From: Dictyoglomus thermophilum H-6-12
GTDB taxonomy: Bacteria > Dictyoglomota > Dictyoglomia > Dictyoglomales > Dictyoglomaceae
Reading direction: 5' to 3'
Length of the DNA: 64,000 nucleotides
Assembly: GCF_000020965.1 (NCBI RefSeq)
Contig: NC_011297.1
Location: forward strand, 1,192,387 to 1,256,386
Positions 24,811 to 35,300 of this stretch are shown here, piece after piece. The position numbers and the translations under genes were made by a program. Under the pieces are notes generated by a model. It was given only the letters and a program-made list of their open reading frames with translations, searched no databases and was not told the DNA's origin. Position 1 is the first letter of the stretch. The number at the start of each line of letters is the position of its first letter.

Positions 24811-27414
24811 TCATCTCCTTTTAAGCTCTTCTATTTTTTTCTTTAACTCCTTTAAATTTTCATCGTTAGGAGCATATTTCAATCCTTCATTTACTGTGTC
24901 TTCCGCAGAAATAAGATCACCCTTTTGAATATAAGCATAAGTAAGATTTCCATAAGCTTGAACATAGTCCTTCTTAAGTTCTAAAGCCTTTTTAAACCAA
25001 GCTATAGCCTCATCGTATTTATTTAGCATAAATAAACAGGCTCCTATATTGTTCATAATTTCAGGAGAATTGGGATTATAAGATAGAGCTTTTTTAAAAT
25101 ACTCAATAGCTATACTATAATTTTTATTGTTATAAGCCTCAAGGCCCTTTTGAACATAAACTTTATCATTTAGTGGAATTTCTTTAATCTTATCTTCTTT
25201 TCCAAGCTGCTTGTAAATAACTCTTAAAAGATTAAGAGCACTCTCGTAAGTAGGATCAAGATTAATAACTTTCAAAAGATATTCCTCTGCTTTATTTAAA
25301 TCACCTAATTTATACATTACCACCCCAAGATTATACAAAGTGTCTTTATCATTTGAATTTCTACTTAAAAGTCTTTCATAAATCTCTTTAGACTTATCAA
25401 ATTTTCCTTCTTGAAAATAAACTCTAGCAACATAATTTGCTGCTTGAGAATGATAAGGATCTACTTCAAGAATCCTATTAGCCATTTCAAGAGCCTTTTT
25501 CTCATCTACTAAGTCTGTAGAATACATCTTTAATAAGTTTTCCATAGGAGGAACACAATACCTATCATAAGTTAATGCTTTTTTCAGGTACTCCTCTGCT
25601 TTTATTATTAAGCTCTTATCTTTTTGGCCCAAATAATGGTAAGCTTGAGCATAAAAAGCTCCGACAAGGTTATTACTTAAAGATTTATAATAATCATTTT
25701 TCAAAAGTCCATTAATATGACTTTCTCCTTTTCTAAACGCCTCCATCTTTATATCCTCATTTTCTGCTCCTCCCATAACTCCTAAATATGCTTTTATTAC
25801 TGCCTCGTGGAAAGCTGTCTCCTGAGGTCTTAGTTTTATTGCCTCCTCTAACACAGCCACTGCTTTTCCAACCTCTCCACTATTTAAATAGTCAAGTCCA
25901 TATCTATAATAGATCTCTGCTCTAAAGAATCTTAGAGAAATCCATATACTGAAAATACTTATAAAGGTAAAGATTATCAGAATAAAAACTCTGAATAGGA
26001 AGGAAATAGATATCTTCCATATAGAATCTGGTTTTTCCAATTTAAAAAATAGCATAATAAAAGAAGTAAGCATCCAAAAATATAAATATGTTGCTGACAA
26101 TCCAAAAAGCACAAGACCTTGTATTAAGAAAGATAACCACCCAATAAGGGTTCCTAAAAAGAGAATTCTATTTTCTGCTCCAATTTTATTGTAATTCTTA
26201 ATACTGTAGAGAAAAACACTTAATAAAACAAAAATAAACGACAACAACCCCAATAAACCTTGAGGGAATAATATGTCTAGAAATTCATTATGCTCTCTAT
26301 CGGGATAGCCTTTTCCACCATCATATCTTGCCAAATCTAAAGACTTATAGGGAGTAAAATTAAAGGAGAAGGTTTCAGGACCTAAACCATATATTATTCT
26401 TGGTGATTTTAAAATTTTATCTTCAAAAAGCCTTATACTATCCCTCCAAGTCAAGATTCTTGGATTTTGTTGAGTTACTCTAAGTCCTGCCCCTATGCTC
26501 TCAAATCTCTCTTTAAGAGAAAATAAACCTACATCCTTTTTCTCGATATATAGTTTATTCTCGGTTATGTAAAAAATGCCCACTGTAAGGGCTAATCCTA
26601 AAACCAGAGCTAAAGTTATAATCTTATTCTTTTTAGTAAAAAAGCCTTTCTCCTTCCACAGAACAAAAACATAGTAAATTATAATTCCAGCCAAAAAAGC
26701 CACCCAAGAACCACGAGTATAACTTCCAAGTAAAACTAAAAAAGAAGCTAAAAATAAAACATAAAGTAAAACCCTTAAAACATTGTTCTTTACATAATAA
26801 ATGAAAGACAAAATTATTGGCATAACCATTACTAAGAAATGCCCCAAAAAATCAGCATGACCTAATGTAGCGATTATTCTAGATTCTGTCCTAACCCTCT
26901 CATACCAAGGCATTAACCTATAAAGCTGTAATATTCCAAAAAAATCGACAATAACTGTAGTAATAAAAACAGTCCAGTAAAAATATTTAAGCTCCGTATA
27001 GTTTTCCACCACATTATAAAGAAGAAAGAAAATCACAAAATAAAAAAAATAAGTCAAAAAACCCATCTGCCTCATGTAAGAACCGAAAAAGCTTAAATAA
27101 AAGTTAGTAGAAAATATGGTAGATATAATCCAAGAAATTAAAAAAAGAAAAACACTAGCTGAAATGACCTTAGGAGGCAAATTCAATTCTTTTCTTGAAA
27201 CATAAACCCAAATCGCCCACAGTAATAAAGCAAAGCCTGTCAGTACCCTAATAAGAGTAACTTTTGGAATTTCAGATATGTCATGCAGTTTTAAAAAACT
27301 AGGTTGTGCAATTGGAACTAAAAAAATCATCAGAAGTAAAAAGGCAAAAACAAACAATCTAAAATAATGATCCAAAAAACCATGCTTATTATCACGCTTA
27401 AGATTTTTCCTCAT
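24811..27414 (-). CDS. O-antigen ligase-like (Wzy/WaaL) membrane protein fused to TPR repeats
   Basis: An 867-residue fusion. Residues about 20-480 hold 10-12 transmembrane helices with a large extracytoplasmic loop containing GLGPETFSFNFTPY and YPDREHNEFLDILFPQGLLG, the pattern of Wzy/WaaL O-antigen polymerases or ligases. The second half (about 500-867) is a run of TPR units, for example YNLGVVMYKLGDLNKAEEYL and NNIGACLFMLNKYDEAIAWF. Such proteins transfer glycans onto acceptors, including proteins, on the outer face. The start has GAGGGG 8 nt upstream. It precedes nrdJ with overlapping stop/start, an unexpected pairing. Confidence 0.8.
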   Translation of the reverse strand: MRKNLKRDNKHGFLDHYFRLFVFAFLLLMIFLVPIAQPSFLKLHDISEIPKVTLIRVLTGFALLLWAIWVYVSRKELNLPPKVISASVFLFLISWIISTIFSTNFYLSFFGSYMRQMGFLTYFFYFVIFFLLYNVVENYTELKYFYWTVFITTVIVDFFGILQLYRLMPWYERVRTESRIIATLGHADFLGHFLVMVMPIILSFIYYVKNNVLRVLLYVLFLASFLVLLGSYTRGSWVAFLAGIIIYYVFVLWKEKGFFTKKNKIITLALVLGLALTVGIFYITENKLYIEKKDVGLFSLKERFESIGAGLRVTQQNPRILTWRDSIRLFEDKILKSPRIIYGLGPETFSFNFTPYKSLDLARYDGGKGYPDREHNEFLDILFPQGLLGLLSFIFVLLSVFLYSIKNYNKIGAENRILFLGTLIGWLSFLIQGLVLFGLSATYLYFWMLTSFIMLFFKLEKPDSIWKISISFLFRVFILIIFTFISIFSIWISLRFFRAEIYYRYGLDYLNSGEVGKAVAVLEEAIKLRPQETAFHEAVIKAYLGVMGGAENEDIKMEAFRKGESHINGLLKNDYYKSLSNNLVGAFYAQAYHYLGQKDKSLIIKAEEYLKKALTYDRYCVPPMENLLKMYSTDLVDEKKALEMANRILEVDPYHSQAANYVARVYFQEGKFDKSKEIYERLLSRNSNDKDTLYNLGVVMYKLGDLNKAEEYLLKVINLDPTYESALNLLRVIYKQLGKEDKIKEIPLNDKVYVQKGLEAYNNKNYSIAIEYFKKALSYNPNSPEIMNNIGACLFMLNKYDEAIAWFKKALELKKDYVQAYGNLTYAYIQKGDLISAEDTVNEGLKYAPNDENLKELKKKIEELKRR

Positions 27415-27454
27415 ACCTTCTACCCCTCAAATATTTATTAATCTACGACTATAA

Positions 27455-27483
27455 AGTCTAACAATCCTTAAAAAGCTTGTCAA
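27455..27483 (-). promoter_or_regulatory. Promoter of the Wzy-TPR/nrdJ unit
   Basis: TTGACA (27483-27478) and TAGACT (27460-27455) are 17 nt apart on the minus strand. The -35 overlaps the -35 of the divergent phosphofructokinase promoter. Confidence 0.6.
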
Positions 27484-27505
27484 TTTTTACTCTAAATAAT
27501 AAAAT
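27477..27505 (+). promoter_or_regulatory. Promoter of the PPi-type phosphofructokinase gene
   Basis: TTGTCA (27477-27482) and TAAAAT (27500-27505) with a 17-nt spacer. The -35 hexamer shares five bases with the opposing -35 of the Wzy-TPR unit, so polymerase cannot occupy both at once. Confidence 0.6.
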
Positions 27506-27546
27506 CATAATTAACCAAAAACAAAATCTAAGAAGGAGGAGGAAAA

Positions 27547-28587
27547 ATGAGTAAAATGCGTATTGGTGTATTAACAGGTGGAGGCGATTGCCCAGGTCTA
27601 AACCCAGCCATCCGTGGTATTGTCATGAGAGCGTTAGATTATGGAGACGAAGTTATAGGTTTGAAGTATGGATGGGCTGGTCTTCTTAAGGCAGATACTA
27701 TGCCTTTAACCTTAGAAATGGTAGAAGATATTCTTGAAATCGGCGGAACAATTCTTGGAAGTTCTAGAACAAACCCATTCAAAAAAGAAGAAGATGTTCA
27801 GAAATGTGTTGAGAACTTCAAAAAGTTAAACTTAGATGCCTTAATTGCTATAGGTGGAGAAGACACTCTAGGAGTTGCATCAAAATTTAGCAAACTTGGT
27901 CTTCCAATGATCGGAGTTCCAAAAACTATTGATAAAGATTTAGAAGAAACTGACTATACTCTTGGATTTGACACTGCTGTTGAAGTAGTGGTAGATGCAA
28001 TTAAAAGACTTAGAGATACTGCAAGATCTCATGCAAGAGTTATCGTAGTAGAAATAATGGGAAGACATGCAGGATGGTTAGCTCTTTATGGGGGACTTGC
28101 AGGAGGAGCAGATTATATCTTAATCCCTGAAGTAGAACCTAATCTTGAGGATCTTTACAATCACATAAGAAAACTATACGCAAGAGGAAGAAATCACGCA
28201 GTTGTAGCTATCGCTGAGGGAGTACAACTACCAGGATTTACTTATCAAAAAGGACAAGAGGGAATGGTAGATGCCTTTGGTCACATTCGTTTAGGTGGTG
28301 TAGGTAATGTACTGGCTGAAGAAATACAGAAAAACTTGGGAATTGAAACCAGAGCAGTAATCTTAAGCCACCTACAAAGAGGAGGAAGTCCATCGATAAG
28401 AGATAGAATCATGGGGCTTCTCCTTGGCAAGAAGGCTGTAGACTTAGTACATGAAGGAAAATCTGGATTATTTGTTGCTGTAAAAGGAAACGAATTAGTA
28501 CCAGTAGATATAACTTTAATTGAAGGGAAAACAAAGAATGTTGATCCTGCCTTTTATGAAAGCGTAAAAACTTTCTTTAATAAGTAA
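27547..28587 (+). CDS. pfp: Phosphofructokinase, pyrophosphate-type by active-site residues
   Basis: Interconverts fructose 6-phosphate and fructose 1,6-bisphosphate. The 346 residues carry GGGDCPGLN (11-19), GGED (103-106) and PKTIDKD (125-131), with MGRHAGW further on. Asp106 stands where ATP enzymes have Gly104 (E. coli numbering), and Lys126 where they have Gly124. This pair is the known marker of PPi-dependent enzymes. The gene is monocistronic with its own promoter and a strong terminator. Phosphoryl donor is inferred from these residues; some ATP enzymes have one of the two changes. Confidence 0.85.
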   Translation: MSKMRIGVLTGGGDCPGLNPAIRGIVMRALDYGDEVIGLKYGWAGLLKADTMPLTLEMVEDILEIGGTILGSSRTNPFKKEEDVQKCVENFKKLNLDALIAIGGEDTLGVASKFSKLGLPMIGVPKTIDKDLEETDYTLGFDTAVEVVVDAIKRLRDTARSHARVIVVEIMGRHAGWLALYGGLAGGADYILIPEVEPNLEDLYNHIRKLYARGRNHAVVAIAEGVQLPGFTYQKGQEGMVDAFGHIRLGGVGNVLAEEIQKNLGIETRAVILSHLQRGGSPSIRDRIMGLLLGKKAVDLVHEGKSGLFVAVKGNELVPVDITLIEGKTKNVDPAFYESVKTFFNK

Positions 28588-28593
28588 GAAAAC

Positions 28594-29058
28594 TCAAGAA
28601 GAGGAAGGCGTTTGCCTTCCTCTTTTTTTTCTTTTTCTATAAGCTATTATTATATTCTTTACCACAAAATAAGAGATTATCGAAAAAACAGTAGATACAA
28701 AGAGGTTTCCAATTAAATAAGATATGGCAAAGCCTTTTAAGCTACTTCTTTCAAATCCTTTCCATTCAAGTTTTCCACTGACAATAAATTCCCCCACAAA
28801 GTAGCTCAAAACCCAAAAAAACGGGGATGTAACATAATTCATAATAAAAGTTCCTAATAATCCTGCTATATAATTTAGCTTGAAGATATAAGAGATTAGT
28901 ATTACTAAAATTCCTCCAATACCAAATGTAGGAAAAATTCCTATAAAAACACCTATACTAAAACTTAAAGCAATTTTCTCAGGAGAATCTTTAAACCTTA
29001 AGAGCTTGAGATAAATATACTTGAAAAGGCTTTTAAGATCTCTTCTTTTTTTCTTCAT
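28594..29058 (-). CDS. DUF2062 membrane protein
   Basis: A 154-residue protein of the DUF2062 family, small membrane proteins of unknown role. Typical residues are visible: FKDSPEKIALSFSIGVFIGIFPTFGIGG (about 23-50), NYIAGLLGTFIMNYVTSPFFWVLSYFVGE (about 62-90) and a third hydrophobic segment near 115-138. The tail is basic (YRKRKKRGRQTPSSS) and its last codons lie within the terminator of the convergent PFK gene. The ATG is 26 nt inside the HIT gene with no clear SD, which suggests coupled translation. Confidence 0.78.
   Translation of the reverse strand: MKKKRRDLKSLFKYIYLKLLRFKDSPEKIALSFSIGVFIGIFPTFGIGGILVILISYIFKLNYIAGLLGTFIMNYVTSPFFWVLSYFVGEFIVSGKLEWKGFERSSLKGFAISYLIGNLFVSTVFSIISYFVVKNIIIAYRKRKKRGRQTPSSS
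28599..28631 (+). terminator. Terminator of the PPi-type PFK gene
   Basis: AAGAGGAAGGC (28599-28609) pairs with GCCTTCCTCTT (28614-28624) around GTTT, followed by eight or more T. The opposite strand of the stem encodes the C-terminus of the convergent DUF2062 gene. Confidence 0.9.
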
Positions 29059-29539
29059 ACAATTTTTCTAATGCTGGTCTTAACTTTTTATACGTACTTT
29101 GCAAATCTTCTGGAATCACTTTTGTCTCCCCAAAAACAAACATAAAGTTAGTATCTCCACTCCATCTTGGGACCACATGCATATGTAAATGTTCTGCTAT
29201 TCCAGCTCCAGCCACCTCTCCTATATTGAAACCTATATTAAAACCATGAGGTTTCATTGTTTCTTTTAAGGCCTCCACAGATATTTGTAAGAGCTCCATC
29301 ATCTCGGTCAAAACCTCGATACTTAACTTAGTTATGTCATTGGTATGTTCATAGGGCACAATCATAAGATGACCATTATTATAAGGATACAAGTTTAGTA
29401 TAATGAAATTGAACTTCCCTCTGAGGAGAATAAGATTTTCTTCATCTCTGTTTTCGGAGGGTTTTTTACAAAATATACATTCTTTCTCTTTTTCAGATGT
29501 GATATATTTTATTCTCCAAGGACAAAATAATCTTTTCAT
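29033..29539 (-). CDS. HIT-family nucleotide hydrolase/phosphorylase with zinc motif
   Basis: Histidine-triad protein of 168 residues, probably cleaving dinucleoside polyphosphates or related nucleotides. The triad HLHMHVVPRW is near residues 118-127. Zinc ligands are visible in CPW (6-8) and CIFC (21-24), an arrangement found in the Ap4A phosphorylase-like HIT branch. NNGHLMIVPYEHT is the conserved strand before the triad. Its end overlaps the DUF2062 gene; it is divergent from tRNA-Leu. Confidence 0.85.
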   Translation of the reverse strand: MKRLFCPWRIKYITSEKEKECIFCKKPSENRDEENLILLRGKFNFIILNLYPYNNGHLMIVPYEHTNDITKLSIEVLTEMMELLQISVEALKETMKPHGFNIGFNIGEVAGAGIAEHLHMHVVPRWSGDTNFMFVFGETKVIPEDLQSTYKKLRPALEKLYEEKKKRS

Positions 29540-29573
29540 TAATTATTTCCCCTTTCCCTAAAAATTTTAGATC

Positions 29574-29603
29574 TTGACAAAAAATTACTTTAAAAGTTAT
29601 CAT
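29574..29603 (+). promoter_or_regulatory. Promoter of tRNA-Leu
   Basis: TTGACA (29574-29579) and TATCAT (29598-29603) with an 18-nt spacer, ending 11 nt before the mature tRNA start. Confidence 0.7.
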
Positions 29604-29614
29604 TTATCAAGAGT

Positions 29615-29704
29615 GCCGAAGTGGCGGAATTGGCAGACGCGCCAGACTCAAAATCTGGTGGGTGGGTGACACCCGTGCCGGTTCGACTCCGGCCTTCGGC
29701 ACCA
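29615..29704 (+). tRNA. tRNA-Leu (anticodon CAA)
   Basis: Class II tRNA of 90 nt with acceptor GCCGAAG/CTTCGGC, discriminator A and encoded CCA. The anticodon loop CTCAAAA gives CAA, reading UUG. It has a long variable arm and T arm GGTTCGACTCC. It is a single gene, and its 3' end is 5 nt from the convergent stop codon of the ATP-type PFK gene. Confidence 0.95.
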
Positions 29705-29709
29705 GTACT

Positions 29710-30669
29710 TTACCATAAAGATTCCACTTCCCAGTAAAGTTCTGGTGAAACTCGCTTTTTATTTTTTACAACTTCCTCAAGAGGAACAGAAACAGGAGAA
29801 TTATTTTGCCACCCTATCATCACTCCACTTTCTCCAGCAAGAAGTCTTTTCACTGCATCAACCCCCATAAAGGTAGCTATACTCCTATCAAAGACCGAGG
29901 GAGAACCTCCTCTTTGGATATGTCCAAGAACTACAATTCTTGTGGATATTCCAAGTCTATCCTCAATCTGCTTACCAATAAAATAAGCACTTCCTACTCC
30001 TTCTGCAACTACAATAATATTGTGTTTTTTATTTTTTCTCTGTCTTTCTTTCAATTTCTCAGTAATATAAGGAAAATCTATAGGAACCTCAGGTATGAGA
30101 ATTATATCTGCACCACTAACAAGTCCTGAAGTAAAGGCTATAAAACCACATTCCCTTCCCATAACCTCAATAACAAAAGTCCTCTCATGAGCAGCAGCTG
30201 TATCTCTGATCTTGTTTATTGCATCTATAACATTATTGCATGCAGTATCAAAACCTATAGAAAAATCTGTACCCCATATATCATTGTCAATACTCCCAGG
30301 AATCCCTACTACATTGACACCTTTCTTAAATAGATCATAAGCGCCTTTAAGAGAACCTTCACCACCAATAACAATTAAACCATCTATTCCATGTTTTTTT
30401 AGATTTTCAATAGCCCTTCTTTGTCCTTCCTCTTCTTTAAATTCCTCAGATCTTGCAGTACGCAGAATAGTACCACCTCTTTGAACTATCTCACTCACAT
30501 CATCCTTATGAAGTACTCTAAACTCTTCTTCAATTAATCCCTGATATCCTCGTTCAATTCCTATAACTTCTATTCCCTTAGATATTCCGAACCTTACAAT
30601 AGCCCTTATAGCAGAATTCATTCCAGGAGCATCTCCCCCGCTTGTAAGAACACCTATTCTCTTAATCAT
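29710..30669 (-). CDS. pfkA: 6-phosphofructokinase, ATP-type
   Basis: Committed step of glycolysis with ATP as donor. The 319 residues are the usual bacterial length. The motifs are [10 protein letters not shown] (9-18), GGEGS (102-106) and PGSIDND (124-130). Gly105 and Gly125 are the residues of ATP-dependent enzymes. Glu104 replaces the more usual Asp of GGDGS. ATG 30669 is chosen because AGAGGAG precedes it and it forms an ATGA overlap with accA; 16 upstream codons have no SD. The order dnaE-accD-accA-pfkA is that of Bacillus. Confidence 0.92.
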   Translation of the reverse strand: MIKRIGVLTSGGDAPGMNSAIRAIVRFGISKGIEVIGIERGYQGLIEEEFRVLHKDDVSEIVQRGGTILRTARSEEFKEEEGQRRAIENLKKHGIDGLIVIGGEGSLKGAYDLFKKGVNVVGIPGSIDNDIWGTDFSIGFDTACNNVIDAINKIRDTAAAHERTFVIEVMGRECGFIAFTSGLVSGADIILIPEVPIDFPYITEKLKERQRKNKKHNIIVVAEGVGSAYFIGKQIEDRLGISTRIVVLGHIQRGGSPSVFDRSIATFMGVDAVKRLLAGESGVMIGWQNNSPVSVPLEEVVKNKKRVSPELYWEVESLW

Positions 30670-31481
30670 TTCTCCTCTTCCTCCAAGAACCTTCCATAAT
30701 TTCTTAGTTTTATCCATCTCTCTTCAAGTAAGGTTTTTACATCCTTATTTTTATACTTCCTAATAATTTTACTTAATGATTTTTTCAAATTCTCTACAGT
30801 ACCACGAAAATCTTCGTGAGCTCCACCATTAGGCTCTGAAATGATTTCGTCCACAAGCCCTAATTTTAAAAGTTCTTCTGATGTAATCTTTAAAGCCTCC
30901 GCAGCCTCAGGTGCCTTTGAAGAATCTCTAAACAAGATAGAGGCACACCCCTCAGGAGATATGACAGAGTAGTAAGCGTTTTCGAGAATCATAATATAAT
31001 CCCCGACTCCTATCCCAAGAGCCCCACCACTTCCTCCCTCGCTTAAAACCACAACTATTATAGGAGTCTCTAAAAGCGACATCTCCTTCAAATTATTAGC
31101 AATAGCCCAGGCTTGTCCTCTCTCTTCTGCTCCTATCCCTGGATAAGCACCAGCAGTATCAATAAAGGATATAACGGGCAAAGAAAATTTTTCTGCTAGT
31201 TTCATAACTCTCAAAGCTTTTCTGTAACCTTCTGGATGAGGCATACCAAAATTTCTCTTCATTTTTTCCTGAATAGATTTTCCTTTCTCCTGCCCTATTA
31301 TAACTACACTTTCATTTTCAAAAGTTCCCAAACCAGTAATTATTGCAGGATCATCCCCAAAAAGTCTATCACCATGAAGTTCTACAAAATTGTCAAAAAG
31401 TTCATTTAGAAAATCAATAAAGGTAGGCCTTTTAGGATGTCTGGCAATCAAAATTCTTTCCCATGGTGATAGCTTTACCAT
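30666..31481 (-). CDS. accA: Acetyl-CoA carboxylase carboxyltransferase, alpha subunit
   Basis: With AccD, transfers CO2 from carboxybiotin to acetyl-CoA, making malonyl-CoA for fatty acids. The 271 residues show [63 protein letters not shown] and [18 protein letters not shown] 31481 follows GGAGG by 5 nt and overlaps the accD stop. The biotin carrier and carboxylase genes (accB, accC) are not in the window. Confidence 0.95.
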   Translation of the reverse strand: MVKLSPWERILIARHPKRPTFIDFLNELFDNFVELHGDRLFGDDPAIITGLGTFENESVVIIGQEKGKSIQEKMKRNFGMPHPEGYRKALRVMKLAEKFSLPVISFIDTAGAYPGIGAEERGQAWAIANNLKEMSLLETPIIVVVLSEGGSGGALGIGVGDYIMILENAYYSVISPEGCASILFRDSSKAPEAAEALKITSEELLKLGLVDEIISEPNGGAHEDFRGTVENLKKSLSKIIRKYKNKDVKTLLEERWIKLRNYGRFLEEEEK

Positions 31482-32317
31482 ACCTTCCTCCAAAGATGAT
31501 TTAATATTAAATACAATACACTTTTAAGTTTTTTCCTTTCTACAACCATGTCTACCATACCATGCTCCAAAAGAAACTCAGATCTTTGAAATCCCTCAGG
31601 AAGTTTTTGTTTTATAGTTTGCTCAATAACTCTTGGACCTGTAAAACCAATTAACGCTCCTGGTTCTGCTATAATCACATCTCCAAGAGAACCAAAACTA
31701 GCAAGAACACCTGCTGTAGACGGGTGAGTAAGAATGCTTATATAAGGCACTTTTGCTTTTCCAAGTCTTCCTATAGCAGCACTTGTTTTTGCCATTTGAT
31801 ATAGTGAAAATAATCCTTCTTGCATTCTTGCACCACCCGAAGCAATCACAGCTACTACTGGAATTTTATCAACAATCGCTCTTTCCGCAATCCTTACGAC
31901 CTTTTCCCCAACCACTGACCCCATGCTTCCGCCTATAAACCTAAAATCCATTACCATAATGTAAACAGGAATTCCATTGACCTCACCTTTACCAGTAACA
32001 ATAGAATCCTTTAAACCTGTTGCCTCTTGGGCCTCTTTAAGTCTCTGAGTGTAGGACTTTGTATCTGTAAATCCTAAAATATCGATCGGAACAATATTTT
32101 TATCTAATTCATTAAAAGTACCATAGTCTATTAGCAAATCTATTCTCTCATAAGCATTCAGCTGATCATGATAACCACACTTAATACAAACTTTATAATT
32201 TTCATTCCAGTCTTTCGAATAAATTATCTGAGAACATTGAGGACATTTTATCCATAAACCATCAGGAATATCTCGATACTTATTCTTATCATCTTTTTTT
32301 AACCAGTCCTTGAACAT
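31475..32317 (-). CDS. accD: Acetyl-CoA carboxylase carboxyltransferase, beta subunit
   Basis: Partner of AccA in the carboxyltransferase. The 280 residues begin with the zinc ribbon (CPQC near 25-28 and CIKCG near 44-47), followed by the crotonase-like fold with [37 protein letters not shown] and [16 protein letters not shown]. It is located 45 nt after dnaE and overlaps accA. Confidence 0.95.
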   Translation of the reverse strand: MFKDWLKKDDKNKYRDIPDGLWIKCPQCSQIIYSKDWNENYKVCIKCGYHDQLNAYERIDLLIDYGTFNELDKNIVPIDILGFTDTKSYTQRLKEAQEATGLKDSIVTGKGEVNGIPVYIMVMDFRFIGGSMGSVVGEKVVRIAERAIVDKIPVVAVIASGGARMQEGLFSLYQMAKTSAAIGRLGKAKVPYISILTHPSTAGVLASFGSLGDVIIAEPGALIGFTGPRVIEQTIKQKLPEGFQRSEFLLEHGMVDMVVERKKLKSVLYLILNHLWRKVW

Positions 32318-32362
32318 ATCCCCTCCTCACAGAAATTCAAATTTCAATTATTTTACCATAAA

Positions 32363-35300
32363 CTACAAAAGCTTATTTATACTCTCAATTCTACACTCAA
32401 TTCCATACTTTCTTAGAGACTCTAAATTTTTTCTGAGTTCTTCATCATAAAAAACCCAAAAATCCGGAGCAGTAAGAATAGCGTGTTCATCAAATCTTAT
32501 AATTACAGGCACAAGGCCTTTTTTGTTTTTTAAAATTTCTCTCACCTTAAAAAGCACCTCATAACCAATTTTATTATCCAATTGAATCACTAAAATATTA
32601 CTCTCTAGATCTCCTACCTGATCTACAATTATTTTTATTCTCTCTTCAGATTCATCCCTATCAATCTCCAACTTTCCACTAATAATTACTTTTTTACCTT
32701 CTTTTAATATATCTTTGTAGTTACCATAAACACTTGAAAAAACTGTAATCTCTGCCTCACCAGTAAAATCCTCAAGTGTGGCAAACAACATCTTTTGATT
32801 TTTCCTATCAATTACTTCTCTTACATTCTTTAAAATACCTGGAACAATCACCTGAGAACCAGATTCAACCTCAACCAGATCATCGATGGTATAATCAAAA
32901 AGTTTTTCTGAAATCTTTCTCAATTCCTCCTGTGGATCATAAGATACATAAAATCCTAGCATCTCTTTTTCCATCTCTAAAATCTCATCTATAGAAAACT
33001 CAGGCATATTATTGATAATTTCCTCCTGAGGCAATGACTCCAAATCAATAAGAGAAACCTGGCCTATATGAGCCCTTTTCATCACCTGAGCTGATTCAAG
33101 AATTTTGTCTATATTTTCTAAAAGTGCCCTTCTACTATAACCAAAACTATCAAAAGCTCCACTCTTTATAAGACTTTCTAATGCTCTCTTATTAATAACC
33201 TTTGAACTTAATCTTTTTATAAAATCAAATATTGACTTAAATCTACCCCTTGATCTTTCCTCTACTATTGCTTCGGCCACACTTTCACCCACATTTTTAA
33301 TAGCAGATAATCCAAATCTTATGCCTTGAGGAGTAACAGTAAAGTCTACTACGCTCTCATTAACGTCAGGTGGCAAAATCTTTATACCTATTCTTTTAGC
33401 TTCAGCTATATATTTACTCAATTTAGTAGTACTATTTTTGACACTTGTGAGAAGAGATGCCATATATTCTTTAGGATAATAGGCCTTAAGATAAGCCGTT
33501 TGAAAAGAGACAAAAGCATAAGCTGCACTATGAGATTTGTTAAAACCATACTCTGCAAACTTTGCCATGTCCTCAAAAATCTCTATAGCTACATTTTCAG
33601 GAATACCTCTTTCTACAGCTCCCTTTACAAAAATACCTCTCTGTTCCTCCATAACTTCGGGCTTTTTCTTCCCCATGGCTCTTCTCAATACATCGGCCTG
33701 CCCCAGAGTAAATCCTGCAAGTCTGTGGGCAATTTCCATAACTTGTTCTTGATAAATTATTACTCCATAAGTTTCAGCCAAGATAGGCTCTAAGGCAGGA
33801 TGCATATATTCAACTTTCTCTTCTCCTCTTTTCCTTTTTATATAACTTTCTAATCTACCAAGAGGACCAGGTCTATATAAAGCAAGGACTGCTATAAGAT
33901 CCTCAAACTTCTCAGGCTTAATATCTCGTAGAAGATTTCTCATGCCTCTACTTTCCAATTGGAACACCCCAATAGTTTCTCCTTTTTGTAAAAGTTCATA
34001 TACTTTTTCGTCACTTAAAGAAATATTGTTTATATCTATTTCAATACCATAATTTTCTTTGATTTTCTTAATAGTATCGTATATTACAGTAAGAGTTCTA
34101 AGTCCCAAAAAATCCATCTTTAAAAGTCCCAATTCCTCGAGATTAGTCATTGGAAGTTGAGTAACCACATCAGTACCGTTCATAACCTGTAAAGGAACAT
34201 ACTCCATCAAAGGATCCTTTGAAATTACTATCCCAGCAGCATGAATTGATGCATGCCTTGCATTTCCTTCTATTCTTTTCGCAATTTCTATAATTCTTTT
34301 TGCCTGTGGATTATTTTCTACTAAGTTTCTCAACTCCTCAGATGTATTTAAGGCTTCTTCAATACTTGTATTAGGAGGTATAAGCTTTGCTATCCTATCT
34401 ACTTCATTATATGGAACATCCAAAACCCTTCCTACGTCTCTTACCGATGCTCTTGCAGCCATTGTTCCAAAAGTTATAATTTGTGCCACATGTTCTTTAC
34501 CGTACTTATTCCTAACGTATTCAATTACTTCCTCTCTTCTCTCAAAACAAAAGTCAATGTCTATATCTGGCATCGTCACTCTCTCAGGATTCAAAAATCG
34601 CTCAAAAATTAATCCCCATCTTGTAGGTTCTATATTTGTTATACCTAAAACATAAGAGACTAGAGAACCTGCTGCGGATCCTCTTCCAGGGCCTACAGGT
34701 ATTCCTCTGCTTTTTGCATAATTAACAAAATCTTGAACAATAAGGAAATACCCCGAAAAACCCATCTGCTTTATAACTGAGATCTCATAAGATAGTCTTT
34801 CTCTTATGTTTTCAGGTATATCCTCGCCAAACCTCTTCTTCGCCCCTTCCCAACATAATCTTTCAAAATAAGAATCTAAGGTCTCCCCTTCGGGAACCTC
34901 AAACACAGGAAGAATAACATTATTAAGAGGAATCTCAACGTTACATTTTTCAGCTATCTTTAGGGTGTTTTCTATAGCGTCAGGAACATCTTTAAACAAA
35001 GCTTTCATCTCTTCTGGAGACTTAAAGTAGAATTCATTAGTTTTAAATCTTAACCTATCTTTATCATTTAACTTGGACCCCGTTTGTATACAGAGAAGTA
35101 TATCGTGGATCTCGGCATCTTCCTTTCTAAGATAATGAACATCGTTTGTAGCTACAAGTGGAACATTAAGTTCTCTTGAAAGTTTTATTAAATAACTGTT
35201 CACATATTCTTGTTCTTCCATTCCATTGTTTTGTAACTCTAAATAAAAATCTTCCCCAAATATATCCAAATACTCCTTAATCGCATTTTTTGCTTTTTCT

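Noticed and set aside
33326-33793. 155-codon plus-strand frame opposite dnaE
   Set aside because: Antisense shadow of conserved polymerase motifs, with no promoter or SD.
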